A DNA stretch of 52,722 nucleotides, from contig JAURLP010000008.1 of the NCBI GenBank assembly GCA_030831165.1, forward strand, positions 1 to 52,722, given 5' to 3'. Both the position numbers and the translations under genes were made by a program. This DNA comes from Gammaproteobacteria bacterium. Lineage in GTDB: Bacteria > Pseudomonadota > Gammaproteobacteria > Pseudomonadales > Pseudohongiellaceae. Positions 24,088-34,480 of the stretch are shown here, piece by piece. Below the pieces are notes generated by a model, which worked only from the letters and a program-made list of their open reading frames with translations, was not told the DNA's origin and searched no databases. Numbering within the stretch: position 1 is the first letter of the stretch; each line of letters starts with the position of its first letter.

Positions 24088-24361
24088 ATCCTATTGTGTC
24101 CGCTATTTTGCTGTTGAATCTGAAAATTATCCCGCCCACTTACTGAAAAGTAAGCTCTCTCCACAATTTTAAGTTTCGCCGCTAACTGGCATTGCTCATG
24201 TTGGATTTTTAAAACGTCGATGCTTTAGGTGAATATCCCTAGAAGTGCTAGTTCAATCAGCTACTTAGTGGTTGTAAGCTCCTTCATAAAAACGCACTTT
24301 CTACTTCGTCTGGCCTTCGCTCCAGGCGCGAATTTTTACTCTTAAAAGAAAATCAAAATAT

Positions 24362-26026
24362 CTAAGAAGCCATCATTTCCCGGGCATGGGCCATGGAGCT
24401 TGCATTTTCCGCATTGCCCCCGAGCATACGAGCGATCTCGATGACTTTTTCTTCGCCACTGAGTTCAGTGACTTTAGTGCTGATTGAATTCTTCCCAGCC
24501 AGTTTGCTGACATAGAGATGATGGTTGCCCTGACTGGCTACCTGAGCTTGATGTGTAACACAAAGCACCTGGCCCTTTTCACCGAGCTGTCTCAGTAAGT
24601 CCCCAACCGCCAGTGCAACCAAACCGCCAATGCCAACATCGACTTCGTCAAAAATGAGTGACGGTATTGAGGAGGTTTGGGCAGTGACAACCTGAATTGC
24701 CAGACTAATTCTTGAAAGCTCTCCACCAGAGGCTATCTTGATTAAAGGTTTGGGGCTTTGCCCAGGATTAGTGCTTATCAGAAATTCAATGTTTTCGTTG
24801 CCTTTGCTTCTGGGCGTGTTGCTGCCATCATTGTTTAGGGCAACGATGAAGCTGGCAGACGTCATATCCAGTTTTTTGAGTTGGTTATTAATGGCTTTAG
24901 ATAATTTTAGTGCGCCGCTATTGCGTTTATCGCTGAGGTCATCAGCAAGCTTATGGTAGCTGGATTCCAGTTGCTTTAAAGTTTGTTTGATCTCATTGAT
25001 CTGGTCTTCAGCAGAACTTGCTTCACCCAGATCGTTTTTTAGTTGCTGGTGGAAAGCCGGTAGATCTTCGGGTTTAACCCTGTGTTTGCGTGAGAGCTGA
25101 TGGACTGCCGTTAATCGTTCGTCCAATTCCTGCAGACGGGAGGGATTCATATCCAGATTTTCTGCCGCCTGGATTAACTCGGTGCTGGCTTCTTCAACTT
25201 GAATTAATGCAGTGTTTAGCATCTCATAAGCAGAGTTCATAGCGGCACTGCGGTAGGGCATATTTTCTAATAAGGCCTGAACTTGACCCAAAGCAGACTG
25301 AATATTTTGTTCCTCATTATCTTTGCAAATATCAATGGCAGACTGAAGAGAACTGAGGATGCTTTCTGCATGGCTGAGTTGCTGATGCTCATCTTCCAAT
25401 GCTGGGTATTCAGCGACAGCAAGATTTAATTTATCCAGTTCTTTTAATTGGTAATGTTGTAGCTCAAAAAGTGCATTGTGCTCTTCAGCCTGATTTTCCA
25501 GAGCCTGTAACTTTTTATGTTGCACAAGCCATGCCTGCGAGGCTTCAGCCACTTTACGGGCCAGTTCAGTGGTGCCGCAAAAATCATCCAATAAGCGTTG
25601 ATGTGTACTGGTTTTTAATAGGGACTGATGCTCGTGCTGGCTGTGTATATCAACCAGCATTTCGCCAAGTTGCTTTAGCTCGTTCAAGGTGACCGGTCTA
25701 CCATTGATATAAGCCTTGGAGCGACCTTCTGCCGTGACCACTCTGCGCAGAATACACTCATCATGAGTAGCGTAATCCTGTTCTTCGAGCCAGCGATGGG
25801 CGTGCTTGTTATTGCGAATATCAAAGCTGGCGCAAATTTCGGTTTTATCCTGGCCGGGCTGAATAACATCTTTATCAGCACGATCACCCAGCGTTAAAGC
25901 CAATGCATCCAGCATTATGGATTTGCCCGCACCGGTTTCCCCGGTGATAACTGTCATCCCCGACTTCAATTCGAGATCGAGTTGTTCAACAATGGCATAG
26001 TTACTGATTGTTAGTTGACTTAGCAT
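24362..26026 (-). CDS. recN: DNA repair protein RecN
   Basis: A 554-residue SMC-like ATPase for double-strand-break repair. Walker A GETGAGKS at residues 29-36; a central coiled-coil region (about 150-370); the signature SGGELSRISLA and Walker B LIFDEVDVGIGG near residues 460-500; and the C-terminal CVTHQAQVA switch. Length is normal. It is convergent with fur and divergent from grpE. The 274-bp gap after fur has only weak hairpins and a half-copy of the palindrome (GTGTCCGCTATTTTG near 24,095). Confidence 0.96.
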   Translation of the reverse strand: MLSQLTISNYAIVEQLDLELKSGMTVITGETGAGKSIMLDALALTLGDRADKDVIQPGQDKTEICASFDIRNNKHAHRWLEEQDYATHDECILRRVVTAEGRSKAYINGRPVTLNELKQLGEMLVDIHSQHEHQSLLKTSTHQRLLDDFCGTTELARKVAEASQAWLVQHKKLQALENQAEEHNALFELQHYQLKELDKLNLAVAEYPALEDEHQQLSHAESILSSLQSAIDICKDNEEQNIQSALGQVQALLENMPYRSAAMNSAYEMLNTALIQVEEASTELIQAAENLDMNPSRLQELDERLTAVHQLSRKHRVKPEDLPAFHQQLKNDLGEASSAEDQINEIKQTLKQLESSYHKLADDLSDKRNSGALKLSKAINNQLKKLDMTSASFIVALNNDGSNTPRSKGNENIEFLISTNPGQSPKPLIKIASGGELSRISLAIQVVTAQTSSIPSLIFDEVDVGIGGLVALAVGDLLRQLGEKGQVLCVTHQAQVASQGNHHLYVSKLAGKNSISTKVTELSGEEKVIEIARMLGGNAENASSMAHAREMMAS

Positions 26027-26101
26027 ATTATTCTCAAAGGACTACCTGAATTGTAGTATAGAATCCAATTCCCTTTCGATGCTTATTTTCTTTGTTTTTC
26101 T

Positions 26102-26129
26102 CTTGAAAGCGGGAAGCTCGACCCCATAT
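26102..26129 (+). promoter_or_regulatory. Consensus sigma-32 promoter of grpE
   Basis: CTTGAAA at 26,102-26,108, a 13-base spacer and CCCCATAT at 26,122-26,129 match the RpoH consensus (CTTGAAA, 11-16 bases, CCCCATNT) without mismatch. It lies 61 bp before the grpE start. Confidence 0.9.
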
Positions 26130-26190
26130 AGCCTCTAGTCCATTTGTGTCACAAGTAATTTCAAAAGCAACGCGTTGTTTGGAGGAAAGC

Positions 26191-26805
26191 ATGGCTAAAA
26201 AGGAAGCTTCCAAAAAAAAGGGTAATAAACAAGAACCCGAGCAGGAAAATAATGAAGCTGTCGAACAGGACAATGCTGAAGATAGTGGGGTTGAAGATAG
26301 CGGCGTTAATAGCGAGGAGCTAGGTGCTGAACTTTCCCCTGAACTTCAGACGCTAATAGATGAAGCAGTAGCTGCCGCCTTGGCTGAGCAGCAAGATTCA
26401 GTGTTGAGAGCTCATGCTGAAGTTCAGAATACGCGCAGGCGGGCGGAAGCTGATATTGAAAAGGCGCATAAATACGCCTTAGAAAAATTCAGCTCAGAAC
26501 TTTTGAATGTCATGGATAACATGGAGCGTGCATTGCAAGCTGTGGCTGATCCTGAAGAAGAGAGTGTTAAAGCCCTTTGTGAGGGTATCAAGCTCACTAT
26601 TAAGGAGTTTCTGGCGGTTCTTAACAAGTTTGCCATTGAGCAGATAGACCCCGAAGGAGAGCCTTTTGATCCGCAGATGCATCAGGCTATGTCGATGGTA
26701 GAAAACCCCGATCTAGAGCCGAATACAGTGATAGCCGTCGTCCAAAAAGGATACAGCCTGAATGGGAGAGTTATTCGCCCGGCTATGGTGATGGTTTCAA
26801 AATGA
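26191..26805 (+). CDS. grpE: Nucleotide-exchange factor GrpE
   Basis: A 204-residue protein from the ATG at 26,191, which is preceded by GGAGG; an earlier ATG at 26,146 would lie close to the heat-shock promoter. A charged, low-complexity N-terminus (Lys-rich then Glu/Asp-rich, residues 1-50) is followed by the long coiled coil and the C-terminal beta domain ending [11 protein letters not shown]. It releases ADP from DnaK. Expression should be heat-inducible through the sigma-32 promoter just upstream. Confidence 0.96.
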   Translation: MAKKEASKKKGNKQEPEQENNEAVEQDNAEDSGVEDSGVNSEELGAELSPELQTLIDEAVAAALAEQQDSVLRAHAEVQNTRRRAEADIEKAHKYALEKFSSELLNVMDNMERALQAVADPEEESVKALCEGIKLTIKEFLAVLNKFAIEQIDPEGEPFDPQMHQAMSMVENPDLEPNTVIAVVQKGYSLNGRVIRPAMVMVSK

Positions 26806-26858
26806 TTGATCGAAGCAAGATGGTTTTATGATTTAAAACAAGAACATTTAAGCAGGTC

Positions 26859-26888
26859 CTTGAAAAATAGCAGATAGGGCCAATATAT
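26859..26888 (+). promoter_or_regulatory. Probable sigma-32-like promoter of dnaK
   Basis: CTTGAAA at 26,859-26,865 is exact. About 14 bases later comes GCCAATAT, a partial match to the CCCCATNT box. It lies in the 152-bp gap between grpE and dnaK, suggesting a second, weaker heat-shock start in addition to read-through. Confidence 0.55.
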
Positions 26889-26957
26889 AGAACAGATAAA
26901 GTGCGATTGCTGTTTATTCAGGAAAGCACTGAATAAATTAACCGGAGAGATAAAATT

Positions 26958-28883
26958 ATGGGAAAAATTATAGGCATAGACTTAGGTACTACCAATTCCT
27001 GTGTGTCAGTAATGGAAGGTGGTAAAGCCAAAGTTATTGAGAATGCTGAAGGTGATCGTACTACGCCATCTATTATTGCGTACACAGAAAGTGGTGAAAC
27101 ACTGGTTGGCCAGCCTGCCAAACGTCAGGCAGTTACCAATCCGCACAACACCTTGTTCGCAATCAAGCGTTTGATTGGACGCCAGTTCAAAGATGAAGTT
27201 GTACAAAAAGACATTAAAATGGTGCCTTATAAAATTGTTGAAGCCGACAACGGTGACGCCTGGGTAGAAGTGCGTGGCGAGAAAATGGCGCCCCCTCAGA
27301 TTTCTGCGCAAGTCTTAATGAAAATGAAAAAGACTGCTGAAGATTATCTGGGAGAACCCGTTACCGAAGCGGTGGTAACTGTTCCAGCATATTTCAACGA
27401 TTCACAACGTCAGGCCACTAAAGATGCCGGTAAAATCGCTGGCCTTGTGGTTAAACGTATTATTAACGAACCTACTGCGGCAGCGCTTGCCTACGGCATG
27501 GACAAGAAAAGTGGTGATAGCACCATTGCTGTTTATGACCTGGGTGGTGGTACTTTTGATATTTCAATCATTGAAATTGCCGAGACTGATGGCGAACATT
27601 CTTTCGAAGTGCTATCTACCAATGGTGATACCTTCCTCGGCGGTGAAGACTTTGATCTGCGTCTGATTGACTATCTTGCTGATCAGTTCAAAAAAGAAAG
27701 CGGAATGGATTTGCATAACGATCCATTAGCGCTGCAGCGTCTTAAAGAAGCCGCTGAAAAAGCTAAAATTGAGCTATCTTCTGCACAGTCAACGGAAGTG
27801 AACCTGCCTTATATTACTGCAGATGCCAGCGGTCCTAAGCATTTAGTGGTGAAACTGACTCGCTCAAAACTTGAGTCGTTGGTAGAGGGTCTGGTTGATC
27901 GTACGATTGAACCTCTGAAAATTGCCTTGAAAGATGCCAATCTCTCAGCCTCTGATATCAATGATGTGATATTGGTTGGTGGTCAGACACGTATGCCTCT
28001 GGTGCAGAAAAAAGTTACTGAGTTCTTTGGTAAAGAAGTAAGACATGACGTAAACCCAGACGAAGCTGTTGCAATGGGTGCATCAATTCAGGCTGCAGTA
28101 TTGGCAGGTGATGTGACTGATGTCTTGTTGCTGGATGTGACTCCCCTGTCTTTAGGAATTGAAACTTTGGGTGGTGTAGCAACGCCACTGATTGATAAAA
28201 ATACGACGATTCCGGTGAGTAAGAAACAGACTTTCTCAACAGCTGAGGATAACCAGAGCGCTGTGACCATTCATGTTGTTCAGGGTGAGCGTAAGCAAGC
28301 GGCTCAAAATAAATCATTAGGCCGCTTTGATCTGACAGATATACCACCTTCTCCACGTGGCATGCCTCAGATTGAGGTGAGTTTTGACTTGAATGCGGAT
28401 GGTATTTTGAATGTGTCGGCTAAAGATGTCGCTACCGGTAAACAGCAGTCTATTGTGATCAAAGCTTCTAGCGGGTTATCCGATGAAGAGATTGAAAAAA
28501 TGGTGAACGATGCCGAGGCACATGCTGAAGAAGACAAAAAGTTTGAAGCGCTGATTACCGCTAAAAACACAGCCGATGGTTTGGTACACGCCACCAAGAA
28601 AACATTGACTGAAGCTGGAGATAAAGTTCAAGCGGATGAGAAAGAGAAAATTGAAGCGGCGATTACTGCACTTGAAGAAGCACTAAAAGGTGATGATCTG
28701 GCAGAAATAGAAGCCAAAACAAAAGATCTCACTGAAGCATCCAGTTCTTTGGCTGAACGTATGTATGCTGAGGCTCAGGCAGCTGGTGAAGCAGCAGGCG
28801 CTGCCGAAACAGGCGGAGAAACTAGCGGTTCAGATGATGCAGTGGATGCAGAGTTTGAAGAAGTCAAAGAAGACGAAAAGTAA
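26958..28883 (+). CDS. dnaK: Chaperone protein DnaK (Hsp70)
   Basis: A 641-residue Hsp70. The nucleotide-binding domain starts [19 protein letters not shown], with phosphate loop DLGGGTFD and the [11 protein letters not shown] motif. The linker [14 protein letters not shown] leads into the substrate-binding domain, and the lid ends with EEVKEDEK, close to the EEVKDKK-type tail that contacts partner proteins. Length is normal. GGAGAG lies upstream of the ATG. Confidence 0.98.
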   Translation: MGKIIGIDLGTTNSCVSVMEGGKAKVIENAEGDRTTPSIIAYTESGETLVGQPAKRQAVTNPHNTLFAIKRLIGRQFKDEVVQKDIKMVPYKIVEADNGDAWVEVRGEKMAPPQISAQVLMKMKKTAEDYLGEPVTEAVVTVPAYFNDSQRQATKDAGKIAGLVVKRIINEPTAAALAYGMDKKSGDSTIAVYDLGGGTFDISIIEIAETDGEHSFEVLSTNGDTFLGGEDFDLRLIDYLADQFKKESGMDLHNDPLALQRLKEAAEKAKIELSSAQSTEVNLPYITADASGPKHLVVKLTRSKLESLVEGLVDRTIEPLKIALKDANLSASDINDVILVGGQTRMPLVQKKVTEFFGKEVRHDVNPDEAVAMGASIQAAVLAGDVTDVLLLDVTPLSLGIETLGGVATPLIDKNTTIPVSKKQTFSTAEDNQSAVTIHVVQGERKQAAQNKSLGRFDLTDIPPSPRGMPQIEVSFDLNADGILNVSAKDVATGKQQSIVIKASSGLSDEEIEKMVNDAEAHAEEDKKFEALITAKNTADGLVHATKKTLTEAGDKVQADEKEKIEAAITALEEALKGDDLAEIEAKTKDLTEASSSLAERMYAEAQAAGEAAGAAETGGETSGSDDAVDAEFEEVKEDEK

Positions 28884-28911
28884 ACACTTAAGCTATTTCT
28901 TGTTAGGTTTT

Positions 28912-28952
28912 AAAAAACTAACGTGGGCCTGAAATTCCTGCGTTAGTTTTTT
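28912..28952 (+). terminator. Terminator between dnaK and dnaJ
   Basis: Arms AAAAAACTAACG (28,912-28,923) and CGTTAGTTTTTT (28,941-28,952) with a 17-base loop, followed by a T-run. It should end most dnaK transcripts, leaving dnaJ at lower level by read-through because no strong separate promoter is visible before dnaJ. Confidence 0.8.
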
Positions 28953-28970
28953 TCGGTTTTAGAGCGGGCT

Positions 28971-30092
28971 ATGAGCAAAAGAGATTATTACGAAGTACTC
29001 GGTGTTGAAAAAGGGGCCACAGAGCAAGAGATAAAAAAGGCCTATCGGCGTATAGCTATGAAAAATCATCCGGATCGTAATCCGGATAATGATGAAGCTG
29101 AAGCCCGATTCAAAGAAGCAAATGAAGCTTACGAAATTCTTGCGGATAGTGAGAAGCGTGCAGCCTATGATCAATTTGGTCATGACGGTGTCAATCCTCA
29201 AGGTTTTAGTGGTGCAGGGGCTCAAGGCTTTGGCGATGTTTTTGGTGACATCTTTGGTGATATCTTTGGTGGCGGAGGACGTTCCCGCTCACATGTTCAA
29301 CGTGGCGCCGATTTAAGTTATACCCTCGATTTAAGTCTGGAAGATGCGGTTAAAGGCTCAAGTGTCAAAATCCGTATACCGACCAGTGTGACCTGTAAAA
29401 CCTGTGATGGAACTGGCGCAAAGAAAGGCACTATGCCTGAAGACTGTGTTACCTGTGGCGGTATGGGGCAGGTTAGAATGCGTCAGGGACCTTTTTCAGT
29501 TCAACAAACTTGCCCCCGTTGTCAGGGTGCTGGCAAAACTATAAAAGACCCTTGTCATACTTGCCATGGGCGTGGCGCCATTCAGGAAAATAAAACCCTT
29601 TCAGTAAAAGTACCGGCAGGTGTTGATACCGGTGATCGTATTCGTTTGTCCGGAGAAGGTGAAGCCGGTCTGCATGGTGGTCCACCCGGCGATTTATTTG
29701 TCCAGATGAATGTCAAACCGCATGCAATTTTTGAACGCGACGGGCGTGACTTATACTGTGAAATTCCGATTAGTTTTACTGATGCTGCGCTTGGCGGCGA
29801 GTTGGAAGTGCCAACATTGGAAGGTAAAGTTAAATTAAAAATTCCTTCAGAAACTCAAACCGGTAAATTATTCAGGCTTCGTGGAAAAGGGGTGACTCCT
29901 GTAAGGGGCGGGTCAAAAGGTGATCTGCTCTGTAGAGTGGTGGTCGAAACGCCAATTCATCTGACGAAGCGCCAAAAAGAAATTCTGAATGAATTCTCTG
30001 AGATTCAAAGCAGTCAGGGGGATCGGCAATCGCCAAAAAGAACGTCATGGTTTGATGGGGTTAAGAAGTTTGTAGATACACTGAAATCCTGA
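28971..30092 (+). CDS. dnaJ: Chaperone protein DnaJ (Hsp40)
   Basis: A 373-residue type I J-protein. The J domain has HPD at residues 33-35. A Gly/Phe-rich stretch spans about 78-103. Four zinc motifs lie at 142-149 (CKTCDGTG), 159-166 (CVTCGGMG), 181-188 (CPRCQGAG) and 195-202 (CHTCHGRG). The C-terminal substrate-binding and dimerisation parts are complete. It stimulates DnaK ATPase. Confidence 0.97.
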   Translation: MSKRDYYEVLGVEKGATEQEIKKAYRRIAMKNHPDRNPDNDEAEARFKEANEAYEILADSEKRAAYDQFGHDGVNPQGFSGAGAQGFGDVFGDIFGDIFGGGGRSRSHVQRGADLSYTLDLSLEDAVKGSSVKIRIPTSVTCKTCDGTGAKKGTMPEDCVTCGGMGQVRMRQGPFSVQQTCPRCQGAGKTIKDPCHTCHGRGAIQENKTLSVKVPAGVDTGDRIRLSGEGEAGLHGGPPGDLFVQMNVKPHAIFERDGRDLYCEIPISFTDAALGGELEVPTLEGKVKLKIPSETQTGKLFRLRGKGVTPVRGGSKGDLLCRVVVETPIHLTKRQKEILNEFSEIQSSQGDRQSPKRTSWFDGVKKFVDTLKS

Positions 30093-30428
30093 TCTGAGCT
30101 GCTACGTGCTCTGGTCTGATTGAAGTCAAATTTTTTCGAGCACAGAGTATTTGTGCCTCCTGCCGAGTAAGAAAGTCACTCTCAAGAAATTACTTCTACA
30201 AAATTAGAAAACTTTCTTCCTTCAATTATTCATATCAGCTTTATGGAATAATTGAGGGAAAGAGAATTTACCTAAGACTAAGAATTAAAAAAATTGCTCT
30301 ACACAGAAAATTATCTTTGTGTTCGCTTTCGCCCGAAAGTAGACATTAAATTTCTATCACTGCCTCTGCTCCATTAGGCTAAATAACGGATATTATTTAA
30401 TTACCAGATAAGAGGATTTTATCTTTTA
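30093..30428. other. Intergenic region after dnaJ with long hairpin and palindrome copy
   Basis: 336 bp between convergent dnaJ and the MATE gene, without a gene. It holds a long imperfect hairpin (about 30,214-30,231 with 30,246-30,264; the arms share TTCAATTATTC / GAATAATTGA), probably a terminator for either side. A degenerate copy of the dispersed palindrome (GTTCGCTTTCG, then CC, then CGAAAGTAGAC; 30,321-30,349) shows that the family also occurs outside the accessory block. Confidence 0.5.
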
Positions 30429-31796
30429 TTAAAGATTTGCAGTGTAGCGATTAATCCACCAGGTGATGACTAGTCCGGCAAGCAGGTTGCCAATGGCAGC
30501 ACCAATAAATAAACCGCTGACCCCTCCGAGGCTGGCGCCAAATAAAGCCAGCGGCACATAAAAAACAAAAAAGCGTAGCAAACTGGTAAGCAGGGCATTG
30601 CGAGGAGCGTGTAACGCGTTAAAGCTGGAAGCGCTCAGGACAACCATCCCCTGGAATGCGTAGCTGGCAGGGAGAATTCTAAGAACAATGATAATCACCT
30701 CTCTGACGGCCTGCTCGGGTGAAAAAATTGAAGCAATAAACGGTGCGGCTAAAGCGACGATAAGATACAAGCCAAACTGCAATGCCATAATGAATTTAAG
30801 GGATAATTTCAGACCATCACGCAAGCGGTCATAGGCCTGGGCGCCAAAATTTTGGCTGATAAAGGGAGGCAGGCTCATGGACATTCCCAGTACTACAATC
30901 AAGATCAACGCTTCCATGCGCATGACCACCCCATAACCCGCAACCGCAGATGGACCATAAGCGGCCAGAGTTGCCGTAATCACTCCAGTCGATAAAGGCG
31001 TAATCATATTAGCCAATGCGGCTGGCAGGGTGATTTTCAGTAATTGTGTCCAGTCACGGATCAAGACGCTGAAGCCGGGCCAAAAAACTTTCAGCATTTG
31101 TTCTTTCACGGCCAGGTGGTACAAGATAAAGATATTGGTCATCACCCAGGTCAGCACGGTAGCCATGGCGGCGCCTTTGATGCCAAAGGCAGGTAGTGGG
31201 CCTGGTCCAAATATCAGTATGGGGTCAAGGATGGCGTTGGCCGTAGCAGCCATCATCATTAAACGTCCCTGCAGTGCCGAGTTTCCACAGGCACGCATGC
31301 ATGCCGTACCAGCAAACTGGACAAGAATCAGAGGGATGCCCAAATACCAGGCACTTAAAAACTCATCGATCAAGACCAATGTTTCAGTACTTGCCCCCAT
31401 CAGAGTAAATACCCAGGTTATAGAGGACAGAGCCGGATAGATCAGCAACAAGCCAAACAGGTAACCAAAGGCCACTGCAGCATAGGTGTATTCCACCGCT
31501 TTTTCTTGATTATTGGAGCCCATGGATTTGGCCACCAGAGCCGATGTGCCAATGGCCAGCCCAACTCCCAGATAAGTCACCATGATGGTGGCAGGAAAGG
31601 TAAAACCCAGAGCTGCCAGTTCCCGTGTCCCTAACTGGCTTACAAACCAGGTGTCAGCCAGGTAAAACAGAATCATGGCTACGGCACCGATGGTGATAGG
31701 GACACTAGTGCGGAATAATACCTGTCCTACCGGATCATGAACCAGATCAGGTTTGGCAGAGGAATAAGTTTTTCCTGTGAGGAGGCGATAGAGCAA
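30429..31796 (-). CDS. MATE-family efflux transporter
   Basis: A 455-residue protein with about twelve hydrophobic segments in two similar halves, as in the multidrug and toxic compound extrusion family. Conserved strings: PITIGAVAMILFYLADTWFVSQLG near the N-terminus (split over residues 34-57) and LGFTFPATIMVTYLGVGLAIG. Probably exports cationic compounds by sodium or proton exchange. The frame begins at a TTG with no good ribosome-binding site, so the start is uncertain. Confidence 0.9.
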   Translation of the reverse strand: MLYRLLTGKTYSSAKPDLVHDPVGQVLFRTSVPITIGAVAMILFYLADTWFVSQLGTRELAALGFTFPATIMVTYLGVGLAIGTSALVAKSMGSNNQEKAVEYTYAAVAFGYLFGLLLIYPALSSITWVFTLMGASTETLVLIDEFLSAWYLGIPLILVQFAGTACMRACGNSALQGRLMMMAATANAILDPILIFGPGPLPAFGIKGAAMATVLTWVMTNIFILYHLAVKEQMLKVFWPGFSVLIRDWTQLLKITLPAALANMITPLSTGVITATLAAYGPSAVAGYGVVMRMEALILIVVLGMSMSLPPFISQNFGAQAYDRLRDGLKLSLKFIMALQFGLYLIVALAAPFIASIFSPEQAVREVIIIVLRILPASYAFQGMVVLSASSFNALHAPRNALLTSLLRFFVFYVPLALFGASLGGVSGLFIGAAIGNLLAGLVITWWINRYTANL

Positions 31797-31974
31797 ATTA
31801 GGTTTACTTAGATTAAAAAAGAATCGCTCAATTCTACAATATAAACCTGCTTAATAAATCAATGAAATGGTATCGGTATACAGACAATTCAAAACGAACT
31901 TCAGGTCTAATAGCGCTTTTTTAGGAATACTTGGTTAGAATCAGGCAACAATAATAAAAATAAAAGGAATGACC

Positions 31975-32673
31975 ATGCTGAGCAATATTTCAAGAAAGTT
32001 GTATTTCCTGGCAGTTTTAAGCAGTTTTTCATTGAGTCTATTTTCCATACCAGGCTTTTCTCAGGACCAAACACAAAGGCCTGCTTTGCTGTTCATGGAA
32101 AGCTGGCAGCAATCTGAGTCTGCGCTTGGTAAACCGATGAGTAGCCATGCATCAGATAATGATTACTATCTGGCAGGACAAAGTGCGGTAACTAATAATG
32201 ATTTGGAACTTGACCTTTATGGCTATCGTTCAGGCGACATTACGGTATATGAGCATGAAGGGCGTATAGATTTGTGGACTGGCCTCGCTGGATCGCCAGT
32301 TGCCGTGACCTTGAAATCACGCCGCAATTATATGGACTTAAGAGGGCTGGCAAGAATGCGGGCGATCGTTCGCACCAATAATTTACATGCTCTGCATCCG
32401 GTTATAAAACTTGCTGATGGCGTTCTTGCAATTGGCAGTCAGTCTATTGAGACTGGAGGGGCTTTTCTCAGTGTTGAAGTCGCTTTCGAAAATCAGGACT
32501 GGTTTGTACTGGACCCTGAAGAAGTAGCCGTGGGTGGTGCTGTCATGAACCCGGATCTGAGCAGGGTGGATGAAGTTGGATTTGCTAATCTTTCTGCAGG
32601 CGGCGGCCATGGTTTTGCAGGCTGGAGCAATATTTCAACGCTAGAAATTTATGCCAATTCCACTTCACGCTAA
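31975..32673 (+). CDS. Unknown secreted protein
   Basis: Start at 31,975 fits AAAGGA six bases upstream; the ATG at 31,969 is too close to it. 232 residues with a signal peptide ending near PGFSQ. The mature part is beta-rich (alternating hydrophobic pattern) and resembles a carbohydrate-binding jelly-roll in general look (ESW at the start, GWSNISTLEIYA at the end). I do not recognise a named family or catalytic residues. It lies 36 bp before the MFS gene, perhaps co-transcribed. Confidence 0.75.
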   Translation: MLSNISRKLYFLAVLSSFSLSLFSIPGFSQDQTQRPALLFMESWQQSESALGKPMSSHASDNDYYLAGQSAVTNNDLELDLYGYRSGDITVYEHEGRIDLWTGLAGSPVAVTLKSRRNYMDLRGLARMRAIVRTNNLHALHPVIKLADGVLAIGSQSIETGGAFLSVEVAFENQDWFVLDPEEVAVGGAVMNPDLSRVDEVGFANLSAGGGHGFAGWSNISTLEIYANSTSR

Positions 32674-32709
32674 AGCAAAGAAATAAGGAAAATTTGTTTT
32701 CTTTCCATC

Positions 32710-34398
32710 ATGCCTGGTTTACTAACTAAAGAAAGAATTGTTGCTGAGCCAGGATTCAACCGCTGGAAAGTGCCTCCCGCATCTATTGCCATACATTTAT
32801 GCATTGGCTCTGTGTATGCATGGAGTATTTTCAATTTACCTTTAACCAGAGCAATTGGGGTGGTCGCTCCAGCATCCAATGACTGGAGCCTGCAGGATGT
32901 CACCTGGATATTTTCTGTTGCCATTGTCGCCTTAGGGCTGTCTGCTGCCTTTGCGGGTCGCTGGCTGGAAAAAGTCGGTCCCCGTAAAGTGGGAGTAGTG
33001 GCTGCCATCTGTTGGGGTGGCGGCTTTTTGATTGGCGCAATTGGCATCTATTGGCATCAACTTTGGCTGCTGTATTTAGGCTATGGTGTGATTGGGGGGT
33101 GCGGGCTTGGCTTGGGCTATGTTTCTCCAGTCAGTACCTTAATACGCTGGTTTCCCGATCATCGAGGAATGGCTACTGGCATGGCGATTATGGGTTTTGG
33201 TGGTGGCGCTATGATTGGTGCTCCGCTGAAACGTTTTTTCATACAATTATTTTATGAAGCGCCAGATTATCTGGGTAGCCTCGATCAGTTCACGCTAATC
33301 ACTCAAGCTGGAAGACGTTTTGTTGAAAGAGCAGGTGAGCCGCTCGAAGTGGTGGTGATTGGCGCAAACGATGTTGCCTCTATGCTTGTGCCGGGTCCTG
33401 AAGGGATTTATGCCGTGGGGACTGGTTCAGTTGGCGTGGCTCAAACCTTCCTTGTTTTAGGCGCTCTGTATTTTATTGTCATGATGATTGCTGCATTTTC
33501 TTATCGAGTGCCGACTGAAAGCTGGCAACCAGAAGGATTTGTTGCGCCGACGGCAGAATCGGAACAACGCAGTATGGTGACTACACATAATGTCGATATT
33601 GATGAGGCCCTAAAAACCCCCCAGTTTTATCAGCTTTGGGTCGTGTTATGTATGAATGTCTCAGCTGGAATAGGGGTCTTAGGCGTTGCCAGTACCATGA
33701 TGAGAGAGATTTTTGGGACAACCTTGCCTTCCATTGTCGACGGGGCTTTTGCCGCGACCTATGTCAGCATGATCAGTGTCTTTAATATGGTGGGGCGATT
33801 TATCTGGGCCAGTTCATCAGATTATATCGGTCGTAAAAATACGTATTGGGTGTTTTTTGCCTTGGGAATAGTGCTTTATTGTTCTGTGCCTTTTGCGGCA
33901 CAACAAGTCAGTATTAATCCTGCAGTGACCTGGCTGGTGTTGTTTTATGGTGCCACCATGATTATTTTCACCATGTATGGGGGTGGATTTGCAACAATCC
34001 CAGCTTATCTGGCAGATGTATTCGGCAGCAAAAATGTTGGCGGCATCCATGGACGCCTCCTGACGGCATGGAGTACAGCTGGAGTACTGGGCCCCTTGGC
34101 CATTACCTCTTTGCGTGAATCTGCAATAACTCGGGCCATCGAGGATCTGGCAACTCGGGTAAATCCAGCTGATTTTCAAACACAATTTGGTGCTGGTTTG
34201 GATCAGCTGGATCAGCTGGTCGCTGCACAAACAGTGACTATTGCCCGATTAATGGAAATTGTTCCGGCCGGAACCGTTGATCCAACCTCTGGTTTGTATA
34301 ACAGCACTATGTATCTCATGGCGGTCATGTTGGCGGTGGGTTTAGTGAGTAATTATCTAATAAAGCCGGTCGATGCAAAACATTATCTCAAGGAATGA
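32710..34398 (+). CDS. OFA-type major facilitator superfamily transporter
   Basis: A 562-residue transporter with twelve predicted helices. The N-terminus NRWKVPPASIAIHLCIGSVY with AWSIFNLPL is the signature of the oxalate/formate antiporter (OFA) branch. GGGAMIGAPL and the GRFIWASSSDYIGRKN loop are further MFS features. An extra loop of about 70 residues between helices 6 and 7 and a long C-terminal periplasmic insert make it longer than the usual 400-450. It probably moves a small monocarboxylate or dicarboxylate. Ribosome-binding site is weak. Confidence 0.88.
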   Translation: MPGLLTKERIVAEPGFNRWKVPPASIAIHLCIGSVYAWSIFNLPLTRAIGVVAPASNDWSLQDVTWIFSVAIVALGLSAAFAGRWLEKVGPRKVGVVAAICWGGGFLIGAIGIYWHQLWLLYLGYGVIGGCGLGLGYVSPVSTLIRWFPDHRGMATGMAIMGFGGGAMIGAPLKRFFIQLFYEAPDYLGSLDQFTLITQAGRRFVERAGEPLEVVVIGANDVASMLVPGPEGIYAVGTGSVGVAQTFLVLGALYFIVMMIAAFSYRVPTESWQPEGFVAPTAESEQRSMVTTHNVDIDEALKTPQFYQLWVVLCMNVSAGIGVLGVASTMMREIFGTTLPSIVDGAFAATYVSMISVFNMVGRFIWASSSDYIGRKNTYWVFFALGIVLYCSVPFAAQQVSINPAVTWLVLFYGATMIIFTMYGGGFATIPAYLADVFGSKNVGGIHGRLLTAWSTAGVLGPLAITSLRESAITRAIEDLATRVNPADFQTQFGAGLDQLDQLVAAQTVTIARLMEIVPAGTVDPTSGLYNSTMYLMAVMLAVGLVSNYLIKPVDAKHYLKE

Positions 34399-34480
34399 CA
34401 TCGTTTTATCGATTTCCATATGTGTCCATTTGAGACACATGTAATAGAATAGCCAGAAAGCAAAGCAGCAGGTAGGAATT

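Noticed and set aside
24088-24361. Another palindrome copy after fur
   Set aside because: Only the left half (GTGTCCGCTATTTTG) is present; no matching right arm follows, so it was not listed as a copy.
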